Assembly (NCBI RefSeq): GCF_900129395.1
Contig: NZ_FQVP01000006.1
Location: forward strand, 124,001 to 188,000
Reading direction: 5' to 3'
Length of the DNA stretch: 64,000 nucleotides
DNA from: Pseudosulfitobacter pseudonitzschiae
GTDB lineage: Bacteria; Pseudomonadota; Alphaproteobacteria; Rhodobacterales; Rhodobacteraceae
The notes below the pieces were generated by a model. It was not told the origin of the DNA. It did not search any database and worked only from the letters and a program-made list of their open reading frames with translations. Made by a program: the position numbers and the translations under genes. Shown one piece after another: positions 25,746 through 35,320 of this stretch; the first letter of the stretch is position 1; each line of letters begins with the position of its first letter.

Positions 25746-27759
25746 GCTCTGCCGCCAGCGCCTCAAGTCTGCGGGGCACATCGCGGCGCACCTTGGCATA
25801 ATGCATCGGTCCACCACGGAACGGCGCCCACCCGGTGCCAAAGATCACGGCGGCATCCACGCTGTCGGCATCCTGCGCCACGCCCTTGCGCAGGCACTCT
25901 ACACCGGCGTCGCACATCGGCAGGATCAGACGGTCGATGATACTGTCGGGTGGATCGTCGGCGGGTGTGTCGGGCGGCGTTTCGCCCTTGTCATAGTCAT
26001 ACAGCCCTCGCCCGGATTTGCGGCCCATATGCCCCTTATCGACCATCTCGGACAGCCAGCCGGGCGTTTCTGCCATCGGACGATCCAGATTTTCGCGCAG
26101 CGACTGCGCCACCTCAAGGCATATGTCCAGCCCAACCTGATCGGCCAGCGTCACAGGCCCCATCGGCATCCCGAATGCCAGTGCCGCGCGGTCGATCTCT
26201 TCCTTGGTTTTGCCTTCTTCCAGCATCACCATCGCCTCCATCAGATAGGGGCCAAGAATGCGGTTCACCAGAAAACCCGGATAGTCGGTCACGCGCACGG
26301 GCAGCCGGTCGATCCCTTCGGCAAAGGCGGCCAGACGGTCCAGCGTTCTGGCCTCGGCCCCCTCGTGGGACACGACCTCGACCAGCGGCATCTGTGACAC
26401 GGGGTTAAAGAAATGCAGCCCTGCGAAACGGCCCGCGTCGGGTGTGGCCCCGACCAGATCGGCCAGTTTCAGGCTGGAGGTGTTGCTGGCCAGGATCGCG
26501 TTCGGCTTCATCACGCCGCCAAGCGAGGTATAGATCTTTTCCTTGATCTCCAGCTTTTCGGGTGCTGCCTCGATCACCAGGTCGGCACGGGCACGGCCCA
26601 GCCCATCGGGGTCGGGCATCATCCGGTCCAGCGCGTCGCGGGCGTCGATCCCGCTCAGGTGTTTCCTGTCATAAACCCCAACGGCCCGTTTCACCGCCTT
26701 GCCCAATGGGTCCAGCGCCACGTCTTCCAGCGTGACACGCTTGCCCTGCATCGCCGACCATGCGGCAATCTCGGCACCCATCGCACCGGCGCCGATCACA
26801 TGCACATGGTCGATGCCGTCCGTGCCCTTGCCTTCGGATTTCAACTTGCGGCGCAGGAAAAACACGCGGATCAGGTTCTGCGCCGTGGCGCTGTCCAGCA
26901 GTTCGACAAAGGATGCGATTTCCGCCTTTTGCATCTCGGTCCTGTCGCCGCCGTGGTCTTCCCACAGGTTGATCAACGCATAGGGCGCGGGATAGTGCTG
27001 GTTGGGGGCTTTCTTTTCCGCCTCCGCGCGCATCCGCGTGGCCGCCAGCGCCCGCGCGGCGCGCGTGCGCATCGCCGTGGCGCGCAGACCGCCCGTGTCG
27101 TGATCCAGTTTGCCCGCCGCTGCCGCGCAAATCGCGGCCTCTACATGGCGTTCGGGCACCAGCGCATCCAGAATACCCAGCTTGCGCGCCTTGCGGTCGT
27201 GGGCAGAGCTGCCGGTCAGCATCATCTGCATCGCCGCCACTGGATCAATCAGCCGGGTCAGCCGAACGGTGCCGCCCAGACCGGGATGCAGGCCCAGCTG
27301 TACCTCGGGAAAGCCGACCTTGACCCCCTCGACCCCGATGCGCTGATCGCAAGCCAGCGCCAGTTCCAGCCCGCCGCCCAGCGTGTTGCCATGGACGACG
27401 GCAATGGTGGTGAACGGCAGGGCGGCCAGCTTGTCCAGCACGGCGTGTCCCTGTTCCAGCATCTGCACGGCATCGTCACCACGCAGGTCGGCAAAGCCGT
27501 CGATGTCGGCGCCTGCTGCGAAACCGCCCGGCTTGGCCGACCGGATCACCAGCGCGCGGGGATTGTCCACCTTGGTTTGGTCCAGCAGGCTGTCCAGTTC
27601 GCGCAGCACTCCCTCGGAGATGACATTGGTGCCCGTGTCGGCACAGTCCAGCCACAGCTGTGCGATATCGCCCTTGGCATAACGCCAATGGGCCACACCC
27701 TGCGGTCTGGGAATGTCCTGCGGGGCTGGCCGCACCGGAAGAAAATCCATGACACCCAT
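25699..27759 (-). CDS. fadJ: Beta-oxidation multifunctional enzyme (enoyl-CoA hydratase/3-hydroxyacyl-CoA dehydrogenase)
   Basis: 686 residues from the ATG at 27759, which overlaps the thiolase stop (TGATG). Residues 1 to about 190 form a crotonase domain (GNTLGGGLELALACDQRI, GFPEVQLGLHPGLGG) with both Glu residues. After a linker, VIGAGAMGAEIAAW starts the NAD domain, and HFFNPVSQMPLVEVV has the dehydrogenase His. Two C-terminal 3HCDH domains follow (TDYPGFLVNRILGPYL). It hydrates trans-2-enoyl-CoA and oxidises L-3-hydroxyacyl-CoA. It works with the thiolase encoded just upstream. Confidence 0.9.
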   Translation of the reverse strand: MGVMDFLPVRPAPQDIPRPQGVAHWRYAKGDIAQLWLDCADTGTNVISEGVLRELDSLLDQTKVDNPRALVIRSAKPGGFAAGADIDGFADLRGDDAVQMLEQGHAVLDKLAALPFTTIAVVHGNTLGGGLELALACDQRIGVEGVKVGFPEVQLGLHPGLGGTVRLTRLIDPVAAMQMMLTGSSAHDRKARKLGILDALVPERHVEAAICAAAAGKLDHDTGGLRATAMRTRAARALAATRMRAEAEKKAPNQHYPAPYALINLWEDHGGDRTEMQKAEIASFVELLDSATAQNLIRVFFLRRKLKSEGKGTDGIDHVHVIGAGAMGAEIAAWSAMQGKRVTLEDVALDPLGKAVKRAVGVYDRKHLSGIDARDALDRMMPDPDGLGRARADLVIEAAPEKLEIKEKIYTSLGGVMKPNAILASNTSSLKLADLVGATPDAGRFAGLHFFNPVSQMPLVEVVSHEGAEARTLDRLAAFAEGIDRLPVRVTDYPGFLVNRILGPYLMEAMVMLEEGKTKEEIDRAALAFGMPMGPVTLADQVGLDICLEVAQSLRENLDRPMAETPGWLSEMVDKGHMGRKSGRGLYDYDKGETPPDTPADDPPDSIIDRLILPMCDAGVECLRKGVAQDADSVDAAVIFGTGWAPFRGGPMHYAKVRRDVPRRLEALAAEHGARFTPDPGWASFG

Positions 27760-29042
27760 CACGCGGCCTCCAGCAACATGGCACCGCCCAGTCCGCCGCC
27801 GATGCATTCGGTGGCAATACCCCGGCGGGCGCCTTTTTGTTTCATGGCATTGGCAAGGTGCAGCACGATCCTGTTGCCGCTGGCCCCCACCGGATGGCCC
27901 AGGCTGATCGCCCCGCCATCCACGTTCAGCCGCCCACGGTCTATCCGGCCAAAGGCGGCGTCATAGCCCAGAACCTCGCGGCAAAAGTCGTCATCCTGCC
28001 ACGCGGCCAGACAGGACAGAACCTGTGCGGCAAAGGCCTCGTTGATTTCCCAAAGGTCGATGTCATCCACCGAAAGTCCGTGCCGCTGTGCCAGCGGGGT
28101 TGATGACAGAACCGGACCCAGCCCCATGACCGACGGGTCCAGCGCTGCCCATTCGCTGTCGACCAGCCGCGCAATCGGGTTCAGCCCGTGCGCCTCGACA
28201 GCGGTTTCCGACGCGAGGATCACCCAGGATGCGCCATCGGTGATCTGGCTGGAATTGCCCGCCGTGACCTTGCCATAGGGTTTTTCAAATGCGGGACCAA
28301 GCTTGGCCAGTTGCTCCATCGAGTTGTCGGGACGCACGCCGTCGTCCTTTGCATGCGCCATCCCGTCGCGGTCAAAGGCTGGCAGAACCTCGCCATCCAG
28401 CCGCCCGTCCGCCTGCGCCGCGGCAAGGCGTTTGTGACTGTCCACGGCATAGGCGTCCGCGGTTTCGCGGTCGATGCCGAAACGATGTGCCAGCACTTCA
28501 GCGGTCTGGCCCATGTTCAGCGCGGTGATCGGATCGGTCAGCCCGCGTTCCAACCCGATAACCGGGCTGAAGAAGTCGGGCCGCAGCTCGGTCAGCTTGG
28601 CCGCCTTGTCCATCGCCCCCTTGGCCCGCGCCATGCCACCGAACCATTCGGTCGCCTCGCGGTTGTAGACCAGCGGCGCGTGGCTCAGCGCCTCGGTTCC
28701 GCCCGCAAGGATCATCTCGTGGCTGCCATCGCGGATATAGCGAAAGGCGGTGTCGATGCTTTGCATCCCAGAGCCACAGTTGATCTGCACGGTAAACGCC
28801 ACCTGTTCATCACCCATCCCCAACCGCAACGCGGCCACGCGCGCGGGGTTCATTTCGTCCTGAATGACGTTCACACAGCCCAGGATAACCAGATCAAAGG
28901 CATCACGCGGCATCGGCTGACGCATCAGCAAGGGCCTGCCGCATTGCACGGCCAGATCAACAGGCGTGAATGGCCCCGGTGCGCCGCGCGCCTTTAGGAA
29001 CGGGGTGCGGGCACCATCGACAAGGTAGACGGGTCGGGTCAT
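27759..29042 (-). CDS. fadI: Acetyl-CoA C-acyltransferase (3-ketoacyl-CoA thiolase)
   Basis: 427 residues from the ATG at 29042, overlapping the fadE stop by 4 nt. Nucleophile C89 is in INCGSGMQSID (NCASG in many thiolases). WEINEAFAAQ, GGAISLGHPVGASG (His) and TECIGGGLGGAML (second Cys) complete the active site. It cleaves 3-ketoacyl-CoA to acetyl-CoA and a shortened acyl-CoA. Length and order fit FadI, the partner of FadJ; FadA is the alternative name. Confidence 0.9.
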   Translation of the reverse strand: MTRPVYLVDGARTPFLKARGAPGPFTPVDLAVQCGRPLLMRQPMPRDAFDLVILGCVNVIQDEMNPARVAALRLGMGDEQVAFTVQINCGSGMQSIDTAFRYIRDGSHEMILAGGTEALSHAPLVYNREATEWFGGMARAKGAMDKAAKLTELRPDFFSPVIGLERGLTDPITALNMGQTAEVLAHRFGIDRETADAYAVDSHKRLAAAQADGRLDGEVLPAFDRDGMAHAKDDGVRPDNSMEQLAKLGPAFEKPYGKVTAGNSSQITDGASWVILASETAVEAHGLNPIARLVDSEWAALDPSVMGLGPVLSSTPLAQRHGLSVDDIDLWEINEAFAAQVLSCLAAWQDDDFCREVLGYDAAFGRIDRGRLNVDGGAISLGHPVGASGNRIVLHLANAMKQKGARRGIATECIGGGLGGAMLLEAA

Positions 29043-31288
29043 TCTGCGGCCTCTCTGGGGGTAAAGCTGTCCGGGTGTTGTGGCGCGTCGGGGAACATCG
29101 CCGCGATCTCTTCGGGGCTGTATTCGTCCACCGCCACAACCTTTTGCACCGCTGCGTCCACGCGCTGAAGCTGCGCGAATTCGGCATCGGTCAGCGCGCC
29201 GGCCTTCAGTGCGTCGGCAGGCGATTGTTTGAGCTTGCGCAGACGTTTGGTCAGCGGTTCCGCATCGATCACCATGCGGTAAGCGGTGTCCAGCAGACCC
29301 TGCCCGCTGTCCGGTTCGCCCGGATGCAACGGCCCCACCAGACGGTCGCGGGTTTGCGACGGGTGGTACAGGATCATCGCGCACTGCTCGGCCAGCTTGT
29401 CCGACGGCCCGCGCGACCGCGAACGCGGCAGCAGCGTCGGACGCAGCAGCCAGCCGACCCAGCGCGCGGGAAAATTGGCAATGGTCTCGTCCAGCGCCCG
29501 CCCGATGCGGTTGAACGACACTTCGGCGGCGTATTGCACCAATGGCAGGTCCGCCTCGTGCCGCCCGTCGTCCTCCCAGCGTTTCAGCGCCGCCGACACA
29601 AGGAACATCTCGGACAGGGCATCGCCCAAACGCGCCGAGATCATTTCCTTGCGCTTCAGCTCTCCGCCCAACGTCAGGAACGCCATATCCGCTGTCACCG
29701 CAAAGGCCGCCGACCAACGTGACAGCCGTGCGTAAAGCGGTGCGATGTCGCCTGCATTGTCCGGCACGTCGCCGCGCCCGGTCCACGCAGACCACCACCC
29801 GCGAAAGAACGTGCGGGTCGAATGACCGACATGCGCCCAGAAGTGTTTGTCGAAATCGGTCAGCGATTTCTCCGGGTCCGGTTCCTGCAATGCCTGCATC
29901 TCATCCAGCAGATGCGGATGGGCACGGATCGCACCCTGGCCAAAGATGATCAGGTTGCGGGTGACGATGTTGGCCCCCTCGACCGTGATGCCGATAGGAA
30001 TGGCACGGTAATGCGGTTGCAGGTAGTTCAGCGGCCCGTCGATCACCGCCTTGCCCGAATGCACGTCCATCGCGTCGTTGATGCTTTCGCGCATCCGCGT
30101 TGTGGCGTGGTATTTCATGATGGCTGAGATCACCGCCAGCTTGTGGCCTTCGTCCAGTGCCGCCGTGGTCAGACGGCGACCGGCGTCGATGGTATAGGCA
30201 TTGGCCGCGATCCGCGCCATCGGCTCTTGCACGCCGCCGAACAGGCCGATGGGCATGTTGAACTGCTTGCGCACGCGGGCATAAGCCCCCGTGGTATGTG
30301 CCGCCAGCGCCGTGCCCGCCGCCGACAGCGACGGCAGCGAAATCCCGCGCCCTGCGGCCAGCGCGCTCATCAGCATCATCCAGCCTTTGCCCGCGTAATC
30401 CGGCCCGCCGATGATGTTTTCCAGCGGGATGAACACGTCCTTGCCGGTGGTCGGCCCATTCATGAACATCGTCCCGGATGGCAAATGGCGGCGGCCCGTT
30501 TCCACACCGTCCAGATCGGTGGGCACAAGGGCACAGGTGATGCCGATATCGGGCGTGTCACCCAGCAATCCATCCGGATCACGCAGCTGGAACGCCAGCC
30601 CCAGCACGGTACACACAGGGGACAACGTGATGTAACGCTTGGCCCAGTTCAGGCGGATGCCCAGAACCTCCTCGCCCTGCCACTCTTGCTTGCAGATCAC
30701 GCCCTCGTCCACCATGGCCGAGGCGTCAGAGCCTGCGTCCTCGCTGGTCAGGCCGAATGCAGGCAATTCCTTGCCCGAGGCCAGACGGGGCAGCCAGTCA
30801 TCGCGCTGTTCCTGCGTGCCGAATTGCAGGATCAATTCGCCGGGGCCAAGCGAATTGGGGACCATCACCGTCACCGCACCCGCCACCGACCGGCTGGAGA
30901 TATAGCGCACCACTTCGGAATGGGCGTAGGCGGAAAAACCCTTGCCGCCGTATTCCTTGGGAATGATCATGCCAAAGAAACCGTTTTCGCGCAGATAATC
31001 CCATGCCTCTTTCGGCAGGTCACCGTCCACGCGGTCAATCTGCCAGTTGTCCAGCATATCGCAAAACGCCCGGCACGGCCCGTCGACAAAGGCCTGTTCC
31101 TCTGCCGTCAGCGTCGGCGCCTTCATCTTGCGCAGCATTGTCCAGTCGGGTTTGCCGGAAAACAGCTCTGCCTCGAAATGCACGTCGCCCGAAGAAATCG
31201 CTTCGGCTTCTGTCTCGGACAGGGCGGGCAATGCGGTCTTGGCCCATTTGAAAATAGGCTTGGTGATGTAATCGCGACGAAATGACAT
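29039..31288 (-). CDS. fadE: Acyl-CoA dehydrogenase, FadE type with C-terminal DUF1974-like extension
   Basis: 749 residues. A leader of about 75 residues is followed by the dehydrogenase core (IPKEYGGKGFSAYAHSEVVR, FGLTSEDAGSDASAM, LNWAKRYITLSPV, SGKAVIDGPLNYLQPHYRAI). A C-terminal extension of some 200 residues (DFDKHFWAHVGHSTRTFFRG, LARGLG-free) is typical of FadE. It performs the first FAD-dependent step of fatty acid beta-oxidation. It is the promoter-proximal gene of fadE-fadI-fadJ-CoA transferase. The upstream 217 bp shared with the divergent exporter gene contain an interrupted palindrome GCAGGTG-N17-CACCTGC (31400-31430) of unknown use. Confidence 0.9.
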   Translation of the reverse strand: MSFRRDYITKPIFKWAKTALPALSETEAEAISSGDVHFEAELFSGKPDWTMLRKMKAPTLTAEEQAFVDGPCRAFCDMLDNWQIDRVDGDLPKEAWDYLRENGFFGMIIPKEYGGKGFSAYAHSEVVRYISSRSVAGAVTVMVPNSLGPGELILQFGTQEQRDDWLPRLASGKELPAFGLTSEDAGSDASAMVDEGVICKQEWQGEEVLGIRLNWAKRYITLSPVCTVLGLAFQLRDPDGLLGDTPDIGITCALVPTDLDGVETGRRHLPSGTMFMNGPTTGKDVFIPLENIIGGPDYAGKGWMMLMSALAAGRGISLPSLSAAGTALAAHTTGAYARVRKQFNMPIGLFGGVQEPMARIAANAYTIDAGRRLTTAALDEGHKLAVISAIMKYHATTRMRESINDAMDVHSGKAVIDGPLNYLQPHYRAIPIGITVEGANIVTRNLIIFGQGAIRAHPHLLDEMQALQEPDPEKSLTDFDKHFWAHVGHSTRTFFRGWWSAWTGRGDVPDNAGDIAPLYARLSRWSAAFAVTADMAFLTLGGELKRKEMISARLGDALSEMFLVSAALKRWEDDGRHEADLPLVQYAAEVSFNRIGRALDETIANFPARWVGWLLRPTLLPRSRSRGPSDKLAEQCAMILYHPSQTRDRLVGPLHPGEPDSGQGLLDTAYRMVIDAEPLTKRLRKLKQSPADALKAGALTDAEFAQLQRVDAAVQKVVAVDEYSPEEIAAMFPDAPQHPDSFTPREAAE

Positions 31289-31505
31289 GATATGGTCCCT
31301 CCATCGCGAAAACGCACAGACCGGGCACGCAGTTCCCCCCAGAGATGCAGGCGGCGTTGTCAGTGGCCCGGGCCTTGGGCCTTAAAGCGGTCAGATTGAG
31401 CAGGTGCGACCCCATTCAATCAACACCTGCGCCGCGCAACCGCTTGTGTCTGGGAAAGCGTCGTTCATTCGTTTAACCAACCGTCAGACCTCCCACAGCA
31501 GAAAG

Positions 31506-33218
31506 ATGCGCTTCATGCTCCGGCAATTCTTTGAATACTACCGCCCATGGAAAGCCCTGTTCTGGCTGGATTTTGGCTGTGCGGTGGCCTCGGGGTTGCT
31601 AGAGCTTGCCTTTCCGCTGGCGATCAAGGCGTTCATCGATGTGCTGTTGCCCGCCGGCGATCTGGGGCTGACGCTGCTGGCTGCTTTCGGCTTGCTGGTG
31701 ATCTACATTCTGAACTCGGGCCTGATGACCATCGTGATCTACTGGGGTCACATGCTGGGCATCAACATCGAAACCGAAATGCGCCGCCGCGCCTTTGCGC
31801 ATTTCCAGCGGCTTTCGTTTTCCTTCTTTGACAAGATGCGCACCGGCAAACTGGTCGCGCGCGTCACCCGCGACCTTGAAGAGATCGGCGAGGTTGCCCA
31901 CCACGGGCCAGAGGATTTGTTCATTGCGATCATGACATTCGTGGGGGCCTTTGCCCTGATGATGACGATCAACGTCAAACTGGCGCTGATCACGGCGGTG
32001 ATCGTTCCGGCCTGCGTCGCCATCGTGGTGGTGTTCGGCGGGCGCATGACCCGCACATGGCGGTCGATCTATGCACGGGTGGCCGATTTCAACGTACGGC
32101 TTGAGGAAAACATTGGCGGCATTCGCGTGGTTCAGGCCTTTGCCAACGAAGACCACGAAGCGGCCCTGTTCGCCAAGGACAACAACCGCTACCGCGAAAC
32201 CAAGCTGTCGGCCTACAAGCTGATGGCGGGATCATCGGCGCTGAACTACATGGGGATGCGTCTGATACAGGTGGTTGTGATGGTGGCCGGTGCCGGTTTT
32301 GTGCTGGAAGGATCGCTCAGCACCGGCGGCTTTGTGGCGTTTTTGTTGCTGGTGACGGTGTTCTTTCGCCCCCTCGACAAGATTGCCGCCGTGATCGAAA
32401 CCTACCCGCGCGGGATCGCGGGCTTTCGCCGTTATCTTGAGCTGTTGGAGACCGAACCGGACGTGGCCGACGCAAGGGATGCGGTAGAGGCACCAGCGTT
32501 CAAAGGGGCGGTGCGCTTTGAAGATATCGGATTTGACTACGGACAGGGGCGACCTGTGCTCAAGGGCATCACACTGGATGTGCGACCGGGCGAGAAGATG
32601 GCCTTTGTCGGTCAGTCGGGCGCAGGCAAGACCACCCTGCTGGCGCTGGTGCCGCGGTTCTACGATCCGCAGGCGGGCCGGATCACGATTGACGGTCTTG
32701 ACGTGGCCAGTGTCACACTGAATTCCCTGCGCAGTCAGATCGGCATTGTCAGTCAGGATGTGTTTCTGTTCGGCGGGACGCTGCGCGAGAACATCGCCTA
32801 TGGACGTCTCGACGCAAGCGAAGCGGACATTCTGGACGCGGCCGCCAAGGCACAGCTTGGCGACATGATCGCGCAGATGCCGGAGGGGCTTGATACCATC
32901 GTGGGCGAACGCGGTGTCAGCCTGTCGGGCGGACAAAAGCAACGGGTCGCGATTGCGCGGATATTCCTGAAAAACCCGCCGATCCTGATCCTGGACGAGG
33001 CGACCTCGGCGCTGGACACCCAGACCGAGCGCCAGATTCAGGACGCGCTGGATGCGCTGTCGGAAAACCGCACGACCCTGGTCATCGCACACCGTCTGGA
33101 CACGATCCGCAACGCGGACCGCATTGCCGTGATGCAGGACGGCCAGATCGTAGAGATCGGCACGCATTCCGAACTCAGCCAGTCTTTTGGCCACTACACA
33201 CGGCTTGCGAACTCCTGA
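31506..33218 (+). CDS. ABC exporter, fused membrane and ATPase domains (MsbA-like)
   Basis: 570 residues from the ATG at 31506; a second ATG lies at 31515. The N-terminal ~310 residues carry six predicted helices of the ABC type 1 exporter fold. The ATPase half has Walker A GQSGAGKTT, signature LSGGQKQRVAIARIF, Walker B ILILDEATSALD and the H-loop IAHR. As a half-transporter it works as a homodimer exporting lipids, peptides or drugs. Divergent from fadE. The substrate is not apparent. Confidence 0.88.
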   Translation: MRFMLRQFFEYYRPWKALFWLDFGCAVASGLLELAFPLAIKAFIDVLLPAGDLGLTLLAAFGLLVIYILNSGLMTIVIYWGHMLGINIETEMRRRAFAHFQRLSFSFFDKMRTGKLVARVTRDLEEIGEVAHHGPEDLFIAIMTFVGAFALMMTINVKLALITAVIVPACVAIVVVFGGRMTRTWRSIYARVADFNVRLEENIGGIRVVQAFANEDHEAALFAKDNNRYRETKLSAYKLMAGSSALNYMGMRLIQVVVMVAGAGFVLEGSLSTGGFVAFLLLVTVFFRPLDKIAAVIETYPRGIAGFRRYLELLETEPDVADARDAVEAPAFKGAVRFEDIGFDYGQGRPVLKGITLDVRPGEKMAFVGQSGAGKTTLLALVPRFYDPQAGRITIDGLDVASVTLNSLRSQIGIVSQDVFLFGGTLRENIAYGRLDASEADILDAAAKAQLGDMIAQMPEGLDTIVGERGVSLSGGQKQRVAIARIFLKNPPILILDEATSALDTQTERQIQDALDALSENRTTLVIAHRLDTIRNADRIAVMQDGQIVEIGTHSELSQSFGHYTRLANS

Positions 33219-33249
33219 CGCCACGCGGGCGGTCGCGGCCCCCTGAACC

Positions 33250-34446
33250 CTAAACCAGCGCCGCCTGTATCGCCTGATCCAGATCGGCAATGATATCGTC
33301 CACATGCTCGATGCCCACGGACACACGGACCAGGCCCGGCTCGATCCCCATGGCGATCCGCTCTTGCAAAGGGATGTCCAGAAACGCCATCGTCCCGGGC
33401 ATCTGGGTGGTGGTGCGGACCCCGCCAAGGCTGGCGGCAAAAGCGCAGAGTTTCAGGTTTTTCAGGATACGCACGCCCATTTCCTCGGTGGCGACCTTGA
33501 ACGACATCATGCAGCCAAAATCACGCAACTGGATCTTTGCGGCCTCATGGTTGGGATGCGATTCCAATCCCGGATAGAACACGCGTTCGACCTGGGGATG
33601 GGTGTCCAGCCATGCGGCGATCTTGGCGGCGCTCTGGCATTGACGCTCGGCGCGCAGGGCCAGGGTCTGCGCCCCACGCAACAGCAGCCAGGCATTGAAC
33701 GGCGAGATTGGCGCGCCCAGTTTGTTCAGCGTGTTCCAGCGGACGTCTTCCAGCCAGTCGGCGGGCAGGATGTCGGATTTCTGCGTGATGACACCACCGA
33801 CCGCATCGTTGTGGCCGCCGATAAATTTCGTCGCACTTTCCACGACCACGTCGACGCCAAAGTCATGCGGACGGCAGATTGCGGGCGAGGCAAAAGTGTT
33901 GTCGCAGATCACCACGATGCCATGTTCATGCGCCAGTGCCACCAGTTCGGCCATCGGCGCGACCTTCATCGTCGGGTTGGCAATCGCCTCGAAATACAGA
34001 ACCTTGGTTTCGGGGCGGATCGCGGCGCGGACGCGGGCCACATCGGTGCAGTCCACCAGCGTCACGTCCAGACCGAAATCGCAGGCGCGGTGGTCAAAGA
34101 ATTCATGCGTGCTGGAATAGGTCGTCAGGTCCGCAATCACGTGATCGCCCGCTTTCATCACCCCGAACAGCGCATGCGAGATCGCGGCCATCCCTGACGC
34201 CGTCGCCAGACAGGCAGTGCCGCCCGCCAGCCGGGCGACATGTTCCTCGAACTGGTACTCTGTCGGATTGCCACAGCGCGAATAGATGTTCACGTCCTTG
34301 CGCGCGCCTTCGGTGATGCGGTCATAGGTATCGCCGCCGTATTCAAAATTCGCGGACATATACAGCGGGTAGTTGATGGATTGCGAATGCTCTTCCGGTT
34401 CGTAAAAGACTGCGAGGCTGGCAAAGTCGAGTTCGGGTTTGTCCAT
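33250..34446 (-). CDS. Cys/Met metabolism PLP-dependent enzyme (gamma-synthase/gamma-lyase type)
   Basis: 398 residues, fold type I. K207 in ESATKFIGGH holds PLP, D182 in CDNTFASP binds its nitrogen, Y110 in DLTTYSSTHEFF is the stacking/catalytic Tyr region, and YSRCGNPT and YFEAIANPT are family motifs. Enzymes of this group make or break C-S and C-O bonds at the gamma or beta position of cysteine, homocysteine, methionine and homoserine derivatives. As the last gene of an amino-acid ABC operon it probably degrades the imported compound. Methionine gamma-lyase, cystathionine gamma-lyase or O-acylhomoserine sulfhydrylase cannot be separated here. Confidence 0.85.
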   Translation of the reverse strand: MDKPELDFASLAVFYEPEEHSQSINYPLYMSANFEYGGDTYDRITEGARKDVNIYSRCGNPTEYQFEEHVARLAGGTACLATASGMAAISHALFGVMKAGDHVIADLTTYSSTHEFFDHRACDFGLDVTLVDCTDVARVRAAIRPETKVLYFEAIANPTMKVAPMAELVALAHEHGIVVICDNTFASPAICRPHDFGVDVVVESATKFIGGHNDAVGGVITQKSDILPADWLEDVRWNTLNKLGAPISPFNAWLLLRGAQTLALRAERQCQSAAKIAAWLDTHPQVERVFYPGLESHPNHEAAKIQLRDFGCMMSFKVATEEMGVRILKNLKLCAFAASLGGVRTTTQMPGTMAFLDIPLQERIAMGIEPGLVRVSVGIEHVDDIIADLDQAIQAALV

Positions 34447-34513
34447 CTTGGATACCTTTGTTTGCTGACGCAGGGGCCAGCGGAAATTGTGGGAATGTCA
34501 GGCCGTCGCCGCG

Positions 34514-35320
34514 TTACAGGACGCGCGACAGAAATTCGCGGGTGCGCGGGGATTGCGGGTTTTCGATCATCTCTTTGGGATCGCCCTTTTCGACGACCAC
34601 GCCGTCATCCATGAAAATAAGCTGATCCCCGATTTCGCGGGCAAAGGCGATTTCGTGCGTCACGATAACCATGGTCATGCCGCTTTTCGCCAGATCGCGC
34701 ATGACGTTCAGCACCTCGCCAACCAGCTCGGGGTCCAGTGCCGATGTCGGCTCGTCAAACAACAGCGCCTTGGGCTTCATCGCCAGCGCGCGCGCAATCG
34801 CCACACGTTGTTGCTGCCCGCCGGACAGCTCGCGCGGATAGCTGGCCGCCTTGTCGCTCAGCCCGACGCGCGCCAAAAGCGTCAGGGCATCGGCTTCGGC
34901 TTCGGCTTTTGGCATCCTGCGCACACGCACCGGCGCTTCGATCAGGTTCTCCATGACCGTCATATGTGAAAACAGGTTGAACGATTGGAACAGCATCCCG
35001 ATTTCGGCGCGCCGCTGGCAGACCAGCTTGTCTTTCAACTCGATCAGGCGGTCGCCCACCAGATCGTAGCCCACAAAATTACCGTCGATCAGGATGACGC
35101 CGCCGCTGAGCTTTTCCAGATGGTTCATGCAGCGCAGGAACGTGCTTTTGCCTGATCCCGACGGCCCGATGATGCAGGTCACGGACCCTTCGGCCACGTC
35201 CACGTCGACACCTTTCAGGACTTCGACCGCGCCAAAACTTTTGCGCACGCCACGTGCAAAGATCATCGAGGTTTCGGGCACGTCAAACCGTGCCCTGTTC
35301 AGATTTTGTGCCTCAGACAT
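34514..35320 (-). CDS. Polar amino acid ABC transporter ATP-binding protein
   Basis: 268 residues from the ATG at 35320, preferred because GGAG lies 8 nt upstream; an ATG at 35326 is possible. Walker [39 protein letters not shown] and VTHE are intact. It overlaps the permease gene end by 8 nt. It powers the importer formed with the next two genes. Confidence 0.88.
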   Translation of the reverse strand: MSEAQNLNRARFDVPETSMIFARGVRKSFGAVEVLKGVDVDVAEGSVTCIIGPSGSGKSTFLRCMNHLEKLSGGVILIDGNFVGYDLVGDRLIELKDKLVCQRRAEIGMLFQSFNLFSHMTVMENLIEAPVRVRRMPKAEAEADALTLLARVGLSDKAASYPRELSGGQQQRVAIARALAMKPKALLFDEPTSALDPELVGEVLNVMRDLAKSGMTMVIVTHEIAFAREIGDQLIFMDDGVVVEKGDPKEMIENPQSPRTREFLSRVL

